The notes beneath the pieces are model-generated. The model was not told the DNA's origin. It searched no databases and worked only from the letters and a program-made list of their open reading frames with translations. Positions 17,271-32,819 of a stretch of 36,871 nt of DNA are shown one piece after another. Source of the DNA: Thermopetrobacter sp. TC1. Its GTDB lineage: Bacteria > Pseudomonadota > Alphaproteobacteria > Rhizobiales > Aestuariivirgaceae. The DNA lies in assembly GCF_000746275.1 (NCBI RefSeq), contig NZ_JQKX01000003.1, forward strand, positions 1 through 36,871. The letters run 5' to 3'. A program made the translations under genes and the position numbers. The stretch's first letter is position 1, and every line of letters starts with the position of its first letter.

Positions 17271-17920
17271 GTTCTCCCCCATGGTGCATCTGAAGCGTCA
17301 ATGTCTCGTTCCAACCATGTCAGGGGATGGTTAATCAATCCTCAAAACTGCGATTCTGCCACCAGCCTTTCTCAATCAGAACCATGTGTGTCTTCAACGC
17401 AACACAATTTCTAATTCTTATCTTTCTCTCTTATCGTGACCCGATAACCAATTGACAATTATTGAGAGTATATAAGAATCACCCATTGAAGCAACGTCAG
17501 GTGGTGGAAACGAAAAAGAGGGGATCGGGCCTCTGTGGCAATGGCACCTTCTCCGGGTCCCTGGGCAACGGATCTTGGCCGGCCATTGCCAATGGCTGCC
17601 ATCAAAAACATGCTTCTGCATGTCAGGGGCATGTCATCCTCTTTCGAATTTCCAATCCATCTGAAAAAGACGGTGAACGGCAAAACGGGAGAAGGAGCGC
17701 ATACCTAAAACCGAATGGAAGCGACATTTTCGCTGATGGTCTCCGATCCACCAGAAATGAAGCGGCAGCGATATCCGGCTTTCATGCATTGGTGGGGAGG
17801 ACATGATTCAGGATTTCCTGCCCATGTCACGGTTCCGTCCGCCAATGAGTAACGCGGCATATGCCGGAAAAGACGGAGCCATGTCCGTTTGCCGTCGATG
17901 ACGAGAAGGAGAAGTGTGTC
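17271..17920. other. Long gene-free stretch between divergent ftsB and the outer-membrane protein gene
   Basis: No recognisable gene is present. The base composition is clearly lower in GC than its surroundings at 17283-17500. TTGACA at 17452-17457 followed by TATATAAG is promoter-like on the plus strand, though the spacing is too short for a textbook site. A perfect 15-base inverted repeat, GCCATTGCCAATGGC, lies at 17582-17596. These could be a promoter and operator for the barrel protein gene, leaving a long 5' leader, or mark a small RNA. Confidence 0.4.
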
Positions 17921-18565
17921 ATGAAGGGGGTTCTCACGCGTGCTTTCGCTTTCGCAGCCGTGCTGGCGGCTTCGGTTTCCGGTGCCGTGGCGCAGGAATC
18001 GCCGTGGGATGGGTTCTATGCCGGCCTGCAGCTGGGCGCGGTCATCGGCCGGGGTGATGTGTCCATCCCCGCCTATTCATCCAGCTTCGTCACCCATCCC
18101 ACCAGCTTCGCGGGCGGGCTTTACGCCGGTTACGGCTTCGATTTCGGCTCCGGGTTCTATGCGGGGCTTGAGGCGGATGTGAATGCCGTTACCGCGCACA
18201 AGAAACACTTGAGCGGCGGTGGGGCCGGCGAGGTCTATCACTTCAAGCAGAATTTCGATTCCTCCGTCCGCGCCCGTTTCGGCATGGACATGGGCGGCTA
18301 CATGCCCTACCTCACCGGCGGTCTCGCCATCGGCCGCATGCAGGCCCGCTATGAGCCCACCACCGGCGGCACCAACTGGAAAAACGACACGCGCGTGGGC
18401 TGGACCGTGGGCGCCGGTGTGGAAATGCAGATTTTCGAGCGCACCTCCGCGCGCATTCAGTATCGCTACACCGACTACGGCAAGGCGAGCTACAGCCACA
18501 CCCGGTCTTCCAAGGTGGACTATACCAGTCACATCATCCAGCTCGGGCTGTCCTACAAGTTCTGA
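17921..18565 (+). CDS. Outer-membrane beta-barrel protein (Omp25/31-like porin family)
   Basis: This 214-residue protein has a signal peptide (residues 1-25, cleavage near AVAQ|ESPW). The mature part alternates aromatic and Gly-rich strands: WDGFYAGLQLGAVIG, GLYAGYGFDFGSGFYAGLE, YLTGGLAIGRMQ, WTVGAGVEMQIFE, ARIQYRYTDYG. It ends in IIQLGLSYKF, with the C-terminal Phe typical of substrates of the outer-membrane assembly machinery. It matches the eight-stranded surface-antigen barrels of alphaproteobacteria. I use the ATG at 17921 with GAAGGAGAA upstream, because it gives a proper signal peptide; an upstream in-frame ATG does not. A strong terminator follows, so it is probably monocistronic. It is likely a structural barrel with no enzymatic role. 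Confidence 0.88.
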   Translation: MKGVLTRAFAFAAVLAASVSGAVAQESPWDGFYAGLQLGAVIGRGDVSIPAYSSSFVTHPTSFAGGLYAGYGFDFGSGFYAGLEADVNAVTAHKKHLSGGGAGEVYHFKQNFDSSVRARFGMDMGGYMPYLTGGLAIGRMQARYEPTTGGTNWKNDTRVGWTVGAGVEMQIFERTSARIQYRYTDYGKASYSHTRSSKVDYTSHIIQLGLSYKF

Positions 18566-18715
18566 ACGGAACAAGACAAGGGCTGACGCCAGCCAGCCAA
18601 AACCATGAGCACACCACGTGTGCATGTCACAGGATCATTGATCTTGTCGCCGTGGTGCAAAAGACCCAGGGAATTTACCGTTGGGGATCTGATCCATCCC
18701 CACTCCCACGTTCAT

Positions 18716-18741
18716 GACCGGCCTTCGGGCCGGTCTTTTTT
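18716..18741 (+). terminator. Rho-independent terminator of the outer-membrane protein gene
   Basis: A perfect 8-bp stem, GACCGGCC/GGCCGGTC, with a stabilising TTCG loop is followed directly by TTTTTT. It lies 150 bp after the barrel protein gene. The rest of the 358-bp stretch up to 18923 holds nothing I recognise. Confidence 0.95.
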
Positions 18742-18923
18742 ATGCACCGGTCTCGTGATTGCGGGGCACGTCATCACCACGCGAAAGGCTGTAACAGAAA
18801 CAGGCCGGGCCGAGCATGAGCACCGAGTTCATTGCGCAACCAGCATTTTTCCTTGTCACGCGCCCTGCCTTTGCGCACAAAGAGCATGGCACCCGAAAGG
18901 CACATTTTTTGAGCTTTGCTTGA

Positions 18924-20057
18924 ATGACAATGCAGGACACTGCGGCCGATCCCCCCTTGCAGGAGGCGCAACAAGCCCGAGGCTGTCCGCCGCTTGAGGG
19001 CGAAGTGGCACAAAAGCCCATGCGCATACGCGTCTCCTGGCGGCGTCCTGCGCACATGCTGCATTTTTCCCTGCATCACGCCCTGCTCAACCTTGTCACT
19101 CTCGGGCTCTATCATCCCTTCGGCAAGGCGGAACTGCGCCGCGTGCTCTGGCAGGCGGTGCGCATCAACGATGTGCCCTTGCGCTATACCGGAACGGGGC
19201 GCGAGCTTTTTGCCGGCTTTCTTGTCATGCTCGGGCCCTTCACGCTCATCGCCGCCCTCTGGCACGGCTTCGTGCGCGCTTCTTCCGGCAATGATCCCTG
19301 GCTTGCCGCGCTGTGGGGCATTCCCGCCGCCATTGCCGGATTCTGGATCAGGGCGCTTGCCCTGCACCTGGCCTGGGCCTTTCGCCTGCGCCGCACCCGC
19401 TGGTGCCATATCGGCGGCGGCCTGAGCGGAAACGCCCTCGCCTATGCCAATGCCTATCTCATCACCGGTCTTGTCGTGCTGCTCTCGCTTGGCCTCGCCT
19501 GGCCCTGGCGGCAGGTGCGCCTGCGCAAGATGCTGGTGGATGGCATGCATTTTGGCGGTGTGCGCTTTGCCCTGAATGCCGACTGGCGCGCGCTTTTGCC
19601 GCGCTTTCTTCCTCTTTGGCTCACAGGCGTGCCGGCGCTGGCCTGCGGCATCTGGCTCATTTCGGATCTCGCCCAGACCCGCTCGCTCCTCGCCACGCTC
19701 GCGCAACCTTCCGCCCTCGCCCTGGCGCTTGCCCTGCTTGTGCTCTTGCCGGCCCTGCTCTCCTACAAGGCGGAGGAGATCAACGTGCTTGTCAACGGCA
19801 CGCGCATCGGCCCCTTGACCCTGCACATGACCATGACCCCCCGCAGCATGTTCCATCTGTTCCTGAAGCGGGCGGTGAAAATGCTGCTGTCCTTCGGGGT
19901 TCTGGCGCCGATGGTGCTGGCCGATGTTCTTGGCATTCTCGTCACTCATCTGAACGTGAAGGGAAAAATCATGCCCGCCGCCCTCAAGCCGCATGAGGAA
20001 ACCGGCGAAGCCCCCGGCGAGGGCCTTGCCAGTCTCTTGCATATCGACGGTCTGTAA
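18924..20057 (+). CDS. DUF898 (YjgN-like) polytopic membrane protein
   Basis: This 377-residue integral membrane protein of the DUF898/YjgN family has no known function. The family signature is clear near the N-terminus: LVTLGLYHPFGKAELRR followed by YTGTGRELFAGF. About six hydrophobic segments follow, e.g. LFAGFLVMLGPFTLIAALW, AYLITGLVVLLSLGLAW and ALALALALLVLLPALLSY, with repeated motifs of the type RRTRWCHIGGGLSGNALAYA and LRKMLVDGMHFGGVRFAL. The first 35 residues are a soluble, Gln/Pro-rich tail. No clear ribosome-binding site precedes the ATG at 18924; an ATG two codons later is equally possible. It is transcribed convergently with the MscS gene, 36 bp away. Confidence 0.82.
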   Translation: MTMQDTAADPPLQEAQQARGCPPLEGEVAQKPMRIRVSWRRPAHMLHFSLHHALLNLVTLGLYHPFGKAELRRVLWQAVRINDVPLRYTGTGRELFAGFLVMLGPFTLIAALWHGFVRASSGNDPWLAALWGIPAAIAGFWIRALALHLAWAFRLRRTRWCHIGGGLSGNALAYANAYLITGLVVLLSLGLAWPWRQVRLRKMLVDGMHFGGVRFALNADWRALLPRFLPLWLTGVPALACGIWLISDLAQTRSLLATLAQPSALALALALLVLLPALLSYKAEEINVLVNGTRIGPLTLHMTMTPRSMFHLFLKRAVKMLLSFGVLAPMVLADVLGILVTHLNVKGKIMPAALKPHEETGEAPGEGLASLLHIDGL

Positions 20058-20093
20058 TCGGTTTCGATCCCCCGGCACGGGGTGCTGAAAACA

Positions 20094-21431
20094 TCACGAA
20101 GACGCTGCGCCTTTCGCCACCGTTCGCCGGTCGATGATGGTCACTTCCTTGCGCGGATAGGGAATGCGGATATCGTTTTCCTTCAGCGCATCCCAGATCA
20201 GAAACAGCACGTCGGAGGAAAACTTGTTCGGGCCGTCGTCGATGCCTTCGACCCAGAATTCCACGGCAAAGCGCACGCCGTATTCCCCGAATTCCCTGAG
20301 CTCGCAATCGGGTTTTTCCGGCTGTTGCAGGACACGGGGATGACGCGAGACCGCCTGTTCCACGATCTCCGGCACCTTGTGCAGGTCGGTCTCGTAATCG
20401 ACGAGAAACTCCACCTCATAACGCTGGCGCGGATCGTCATGCGTCCAGTTGATGAAGCGGGTGGTGATGAACTTCTCGTTGGGAACGATGATCTCCTTGC
20501 CGTCAAAGGTCTCCAGCGTGGTTGAGCGCATGTTCACCTGCTTGACCACGCCCGCCTTGCCATCCTCCAGCTCGATGTAATCACCCACGGTGATCGAGCG
20601 CTCCAGCAGGATGATGATGCCGGAAATGAAATTGGCGGCGATCTGCTGCAGACCGAAGCCCAGGCCCACGCCAATGGCGCCGCCGAAAATGGCCAGGGCG
20701 GTGAGGTCCAGCCCCAGGACCTGCATGAGCAGAATGAAGATGACGGCATAAAGCGCAAGCTCAAACAGCTTGGCAAACAGCTCCCGCGTGGGCCTGTCCA
20801 GGCTCTCCTGCCGGCGGATCGCCCCCTGCCCCGCCTCGGTGGTGATGCGTCCCAGCCAGAAGAACAACCCGCCGAACACCGCCGCCTTGATCAGGAAGTA
20901 AAGCGACAGGCGGATATTGCCGACACTGAGGGAGATGCCATCCAGCACGCGCACCACATCGTCATACCAGCCGAAGACGTGCAGCGTGGCCACCGGAATA
21001 CCCAGCCAGATGGCCAGCGTGCGCAGCATGGGATGGGTGATTGCGCGATCGATCGCTTCATAAAGCAGCCAGATCAGCGCGGCGGACTGCGCCAGCCGCA
21101 CCAGCCATGACCGGCCCAGTGCCGCATCGGATACGGAAATGGCCACCGCCAGAAAGGCCACGGCCAGAAACGGCCAGAGAAGATCGCGAAAGCGCAAGAG
21201 AATCCGAATGAGTTTGGCAAGAAGTCCCTTCGCTCTGATCTCGGGGGCCTCACCAAAGAAAGGCACGCGCTTCTTGACAAGGCGCGCGGTGATCCAGGCC
21301 AGGATCAGGGCGATGAGAATGGCGGCGATCTGACCGTAGAACGCGGGAGAGGTGAACCAGGTGACGAGGCGGTCGATGACGACATCGCGCCACTCGGATA
21401 GCCGTGCCGTCCATGCGGAAAGAGAAGCCAT
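20094..21431 (-). CDS. Mechanosensitive ion channel, MscS family
   Basis: This 445-residue inner-membrane channel opens under membrane tension to release solutes on hypo-osmotic shock. It has about five predicted membrane segments, and the last pore-lining one (ALAIFGGAIGVGLGFGLQQIAANFISGI) is Gly/Ala-rich as in MscS TM3. The beta domain follows (ERSITVGDYIELEDGKAGVVKQV, VPNEKFITTRFINWTHDD) and then the C-terminal alpha/beta domain ending in IPYPRKEVTII. It is longer than E. coli MscS (286 residues) because of extra N-terminal membrane helices. It lies 81 bp from tRNA-Val on the same strand. Confidence 0.93.
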   Translation of the reverse strand: MASLSAWTARLSEWRDVVIDRLVTWFTSPAFYGQIAAILIALILAWITARLVKKRVPFFGEAPEIRAKGLLAKLIRILLRFRDLLWPFLAVAFLAVAISVSDAALGRSWLVRLAQSAALIWLLYEAIDRAITHPMLRTLAIWLGIPVATLHVFGWYDDVVRVLDGISLSVGNIRLSLYFLIKAAVFGGLFFWLGRITTEAGQGAIRRQESLDRPTRELFAKLFELALYAVIFILLMQVLGLDLTALAIFGGAIGVGLGFGLQQIAANFISGIIILLERSITVGDYIELEDGKAGVVKQVNMRSTTLETFDGKEIIVPNEKFITTRFINWTHDDPRQRYEVEFLVDYETDLHKVPEIVEQAVSRHPRVLQQPEKPDCELREFGEYGVRFAVEFWVEGIDDGPNKFSSDVLFLIWDALKENDIRIPYPRKEVTIIDRRTVAKGAASS

Positions 21432-21512
21432 GACCCGCCTGCCTGGAAATGTTCCTGACCGGGCATGATGACCGGAAGGAATACGGCGCGTTAGCCCTTC
21501 GGAATATGAAAA

Positions 21513-21588
21513 TGGTGGGCGGTGACAGACTCGAACTGCCGACCCTCTCGGTGTAAACGAGATGCTCTACCAGCTGAGCTAACCGCCC
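21513..21588 (-). tRNA. tRNA-Val (anticodon UAC)
   Basis: This is a 76-base cloverleaf with acceptor GGGCGGT/ACCGCCC, D-arm GCTC...GAGC, anticodon stem TCTCG/CGAGA around loop TTTACAC (anticodon TAC), T-arm with TTCGAGT, discriminator A and genomically encoded CCA. Confidence 0.97.
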
Positions 21589-21687
21589 ACCCTCGCCGCA
21601 TGTATTAGCGACAAACCCCGCTCTCTTCAACCCGCCGTCAGAACCCGGCACGTGCCCCCTTCATTTTGCGTGATCCCTGCGGCTGCG

Positions 21688-21880
21688 CAGCTGCGCCCAA
21701 TTAAATTGCTTTATGCATTACGAGTGATTTTCACCATGAAGAAGGTGATTATTCACATGCCAAACTGATACTAAACAAATGTTTTCACCAAGGCATGCTT
21801 CCATCCTTGCCAAACTTGGAAGATAGCTATTTTTACTTGTCTAATCAATCACTTATACCATATCCGATCTTGTCCCGCAT
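21688..21880 (+). mobile_element. Family A element, degraded left-end remnant
   Basis: Starting at CCAATTAAATTG (about 21697), this stretch follows the first 170-190 bp of the family A copies with many substitutions. Shared landmarks are TGATTTTCACCATGAAGA, TTCACATGC, CCTTGCCAAACTTGG and CTTGTCCCG. It ends where a family B fragment begins at 21882. The matching right-end remnant is at 22991-23062. Confidence 0.7.
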
Positions 21881-21881
21881 G

Positions 21882-21957
21882 CTAAACGACACATGCATCG
21901 TCATACCGTAGATCAGCCGGTATCTCAGGCCATTCACTCATGAGTTAGCGGCCCGAG
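21882..21957 (+). repeat. Family B palindromic repeat, left-part fragment
   Basis: About 76 bp match the left half of the intact neighbour: ACGACACATGCATCGTCATACCG, the alternative loop TAGATCAG, CCGGTATCTCAGGCCA and ATGAGTTAGCGGCCCGAG (written in pieces). It is cut off exactly where the intact copy begins. Confidence 0.75.
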
Positions 21958-22092
21958 CACACTACACGACACTTGTATCGTCATACCGGCGAAAGCCGGT
22001 ATCTCAGGCCACAAACGCATGAGTTTGCGGCCCGAGACCCCGGCTTTCGCCGGGGTGACGAGAAAGATGGAAACGGTGTGTCGTGTAGTATG
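21958..22092 (+). repeat. Family B palindromic repeat, intact reference copy
   Basis: This 135-bp unit has inverted termini CACACTACACGACAC and GTGTCGTGTAGTATG. The left inner hairpin is ATACCGGCGAAAGCCGGTAT and the right one is ACCCCGGCTTTCGCCGGGGT. Together with the flanking CGTCA and TGACG they make the whole unit one long imperfect palindrome. No open frame is present. It is used here as the reference for the family. Confidence 0.9.
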
Positions 22093-22098
22093 AAAGAA

Positions 22099-22198
22099 AG
22101 GCCCGTGCGCACGGGAAACTGCGCCTAGCACCCAGAGATCTTTTTAGCTCTTTCCTCCAAAGTCTCAATGAGGCCCATGCGCACGGGAAACTGCGCCT
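22099..22198. repeat. Pair of 28-bp direct repeats, each with a 14-bp palindrome
   Basis: The 28-bp unit starts AGGCCC and ends ACTGCGCCT. It occurs at 22099-22126 and 22171-22198 with one mismatch, separated by 44 unrelated bases. The first copy contains the perfect palindrome CCCGTGCGCACGGG. There are only two copies and no cas genes in the window. Confidence 0.8.
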
Positions 22199-22359
22199 CC
22201 CTCTCTGTATCCCACTGATTTCAAAGAGCCTTTCGGGGTGTTTCGTCACCCCCCAGCCATTTTCGGCTGATTCGGGCACACTACTCTTCTTCTTATATAA
22301 CTTCTTGCCACAAAATAGTCTTTATTTCAAGACGTTACGCATTTTGTCACCCCCCTGCC

Positions 22360-22453
22360 CACACTACACGACACTTATACCGTCATACCGGCGAAAGCCG
22401 GTATCTCAGGCCACAAATGCATGAGTTTGCGACCTGAGACCCCGGCTTTCGCC
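22360..22453 (+). repeat. Family B palindromic repeat, left part of a copy split by a family A insertion
   Basis: These 94 bp run from CACACTACACGACAC to GGCTTTCGCC and match the first part of the intact copy. Joined to 22948-22988 they give 135 bp, the exact length of the intact copy at 21958-22092. Confidence 0.88.
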
Positions 22454-22937
22454 CATAGGTGTCCAATTAAATTGATTTGTGTGTTGCGAATGATTTCCGC
22501 TACGAAGAGCGTGATTAGTCACATGCTACGCAGATGCCTTTATCTAGGCATTCTTTCCCCCTTGCCCAAACTTGGGCGGTTGTTATTTTTGTTTTGAGTA
22601 TCAACTACTTGCGTCATACCCGGGCTTGTCCCGGGTATCCAGGGGCGGTTTAAGCATATGGTGATGGCAGTCAAGAACGGTTCTACCGGGCTCTATCCTC
22701 AGAGAGGAACTTCCTTTCAAAAAGCATACGGTTCAGATCAAGCTTGTTGGTGAGCACCACCGCCCACCAAAAACACCTCATTCCTGGCCCTGGATTGCCG
22801 GGACAAGGCCCGGCAATGACGTTTTCTTGTGATTTATCAATGAGTTAAACAACAACCCCCTAGCTCATGGAAAGTCTTTTTTCCTCGGTCGATTTGGCGT
22901 CAACAGCACGCTTCCTGAATTTGCTTGGACAGGCATG
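22454..22937 (+). mobile_element. Family A non-autonomous (MITE-like) element, copy 2
   Basis: This 484-bp element is inserted in a family B repeat and flanked by the perfect 10-bp duplication GGCTTTCGCC (22444-22453 and 22938-22947). Left end CATAGGTGTCCAATTAAATT and reverse-complemented right end CATGCCTGTCCAAGCAAATT match at 15 of 20 positions. It aligns with copy 1 (3650-4127) almost throughout. Its two inner modules CGTCATACCCGGGCTTGTCC (from 22612) and, inverted, the CCCTGGATTGCCGGG...TGACG segment (22788-22821) are hairpins. No reading frame is shared with copy 1. Confidence 0.9.
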
Positions 22938-22988
22938 GGCTTTCGCCGGGGTGACGAGAAAGATGGCAACGTTGTGTCGTGTAGTATG
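22938..22988 (+). repeat. Family B palindromic repeat, right part of the split copy, with target duplication
   Basis: Bases 22938-22947 are the second copy of the 10-bp target duplication. Then 41 bp continue as CGGGGTGACG-type sequence to the terminus GTGTCGTGTAGTATG at 22988, matching the right end of the intact copy. Confidence 0.88.
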
Positions 22989-22990
22989 TT

Positions 22991-23062
22991 CATGGAAGGT
23001 ATTTTCTTCTCAGCCGATTTAACAGCAACATCACGCTGCCTGAATTGATGTGCGACGGCGGG
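22991..23062 (+). mobile_element. Family A element, degraded right-end remnant
   Basis: The segment CATGGAAGGTATTTTCTTCT...GATTTAACAGCAACATCACGC...TGCCTGAATT mirrors the family A right end (TCATGGAAAGTC..., GATTTGGCGTCAACAGCACGC, TTCCTGAATT). It has many substitutions and a decayed terminus. With the left remnant at 21688-21880 it may be the two ends of one old copy. Confidence 0.65.
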
Positions 23063-23073
23063 TTCATTCACGC

Positions 23074-23114
23074 AAAAAAGAGAGCGGGCCGAAACATGCC
23101 TGCTTCGGCCCGCT
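23074..23114 (-). terminator. Rho-independent terminator of the rpoBC operon
   Basis: Read on the minus strand, an 11-bp perfect stem AGCGGGCCGAA/TTCGGCCCGCT with a ten-base loop is followed by CTCTTTTTT. It lies 84 bp after the rpoC stop and closes the leftward ribosomal/RNA polymerase operon. Confidence 0.95.
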
Positions 23115-23197
23115 TCCCATTGGTTCGCATGGTTTGCGGCTGACCCTTCGGGCACTGATCCGGCCACGGGGCCAGGCCTGTATCATCACACGGCGGC

Positions 23198-27472
<4,275 letters not shown>

Positions 27473-27789
27473 CGCACTTGCTCTCCCAAGCTGGCCCGTC
27501 ATCTCCGGCGCCCCTTAGCGCCCCTGCGGGCCTCAATCATCATCTTTTTAGATCCCAAGCCTCAGTACCGGTGCCGTCATCAGCCGGCCGCAACACTCAC
27601 CGATAACCCGGATCGGCCGTTTTCATTTTTGGCACCGGCCGGACAGGGCATTCATTTTTGCCCTGCCCGGCTTTCGCGTCATGATCCTTGCGCCACACTT
27701 GCTACTTCCCGCGAAGGCCCCGGTGCTTCCAAGCGCTCTCCCTTCCCCGTCAGGGCTCAAGGGAGAAGGCGCCAGGCCCTGTGCGGGTG
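27473..27789. other. Long rpoB-rpoC intercistronic gap with hairpin
   Basis: No gene is seen. A 12-bp stem (one G-U on the minus strand), CCGGGCAGGGCA/TGCCCTGTCCGG, spans 27639-27670 with an AT-rich loop. No T-run follows, so it is not an obvious terminator; it may be an mRNA processing or stabilising structure. Confidence 0.55.
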
Positions 27790-31923
<4,134 letters not shown>

Positions 31924-32335
31924 GTCGTTTCCCTGTGTGATCGACGTCAAGATGTGAGTGTTCGCCCTGCTGCGTCTTTTTGTGCGGCATGCATCAGCCG
32001 CCCGCCGCTGCGGCCCGCTCCGTCAGCATAATTGCTGAACGGATGCACACAGGCCGCCAATGCCAAGAGGACGGCTTGCCGCCCCTCCCGCCGGCTGGGG
32101 CGGGAAGAGTGGAAAGCCGTCTGATGAAAGTTACGTCCCATCGTGCCGTTGCGTGAGCACCTGCCCGTGTCATCAGGCGATCATTGCGCCTGCCTGCCGC
32201 ATCATCATCGCTGCCCCGGGCCGCGCCGCGATCCTTTTAAGCCGCCTCAGCGCCGCCACATGGGCGAAGAAGCCTGGTGTCCGGAACACCGGCTGCATGC
32301 GCAAAACCGGCGTTCCGGACCCGGATGGCCATGGA
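31924..32335. other. rplL-rpoB intercistronic gap
   Basis: This 412-bp stretch has no recognisable gene. It holds the strong hairpin at 32279-32320 described next; the rest is GC-rich sequence without clear signals. Confidence 0.6.
32279..32320 (-). promoter_or_regulatory. Long hairpin after rplL: candidate attenuator or RNase III site
   Basis: On the minus strand GTCCGGAACGCCGG pairs with CCGGTGTTCCGGAC: 14 bp with a single G-U, loop of 14 bases. It starts 16 bp beyond the rplL stop. No U-tract follows. In E. coli the rplL-rpoB gap holds a partial terminator and an RNase III site that reduce rpoBC relative to ribosomal protein output. The position here suggests the same job, by inference. 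Confidence 0.6.
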
Positions 32336-32713
32336 TTACTTGACCTCGACGGTGGCGCCAGCCTCCTCGAGCTTCTTCTTGATCTCCTCGGCCTCCTCCT
32401 TGGAGACGCCTTCCTTGACGGTGCCGCCCTTCTCCACCAGCTCCTTGGCCTCCTTCAGGCCCAGGCCGGTGATGGCGCGCACTTCCTTGATGACGTTGAT
32501 CTTCTTGTCGCCGTGGTTGACGAGCACCACGTCGAACTCGGTCTTCTCCTCGCCACCGGCCTCGCCGCCGGCCGCAGCGCCGGCCACCGCGGCCACCGCC
32601 ACCGGCGCCGCCGCGGACACGCCCCACTTCTCCTCGAGCATCTTGGCCAGCTCGGCGGCCTCAAGAACGGTCAGGGAGGACAGCTCCTCAACAATCTTCT
32701 CCAGATCAGCCAT
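32336..32713 (-). CDS. rplL: 50S ribosomal protein L7/L12
   Basis: This 125-residue protein forms the flexible ribosomal stalk that recruits translation GTPases. The N-terminal dimerisation helices ([20 protein letters not shown]) lead to an Ala/Gly hinge ([17 protein letters not shown]). The C-terminal factor-binding domain has the conserved [20 protein letters not shown] and ends EAGATVEVK. The length is standard. GAGGAAAA precedes the ATG. It follows rplJ after 106 bp, forming the usual L10-L12 pair. Confidence 0.98.
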   Translation of the reverse strand: MADLEKIVEELSSLTVLEAAELAKMLEEKWGVSAAAPVAVAAVAGAAAGGEAGGEEKTEFDVVLVNHGDKKINVIKEVRAITGLGLKEAKELVEKGGTVKEGVSKEEAEEIKKKLEEAGATVEVK

Positions 32714-32819
32714 CGTTCGTTTTCCTCACACGTTTCCGGTTTGAACCCGTAGTTTCGTTTCATCCGGCCTCCGGCGCCGCGCCGGAAAGCCCTTCGCGTG
32801 TCGTATCTGCCTGATGGCC

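Larger units (their letters stand above)
21589..23073. other. Gene-free repeat graveyard between tRNA-Val and rpoC
   Basis: About 1.5 kb without a supportable gene. It contains remnants and intact copies of repeat families A and B nested in one another, plus a 28-bp direct repeat pair. All are annotated separately. The remaining unexplained part is 22199-22359, an AT-richer stretch with small hairpins (GGGGTG/CACCCC near 22237, CAGCC/GGCTG near 22256). Confidence 0.7.

Noticed and set aside
17462-17806. 114-codon plus-strand open frame before the outer-membrane protein gene
   Set aside because: Composition is unlike the coding genes around it, there is no ribosome-binding site, and no recognisable domain.
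22099-22198. Possible CRISPR mini-array
   Set aside because: Only two repeats, one 44-bp interval, no leader and no cas genes; palindromic direct repeats are common in this repeat-rich gap.
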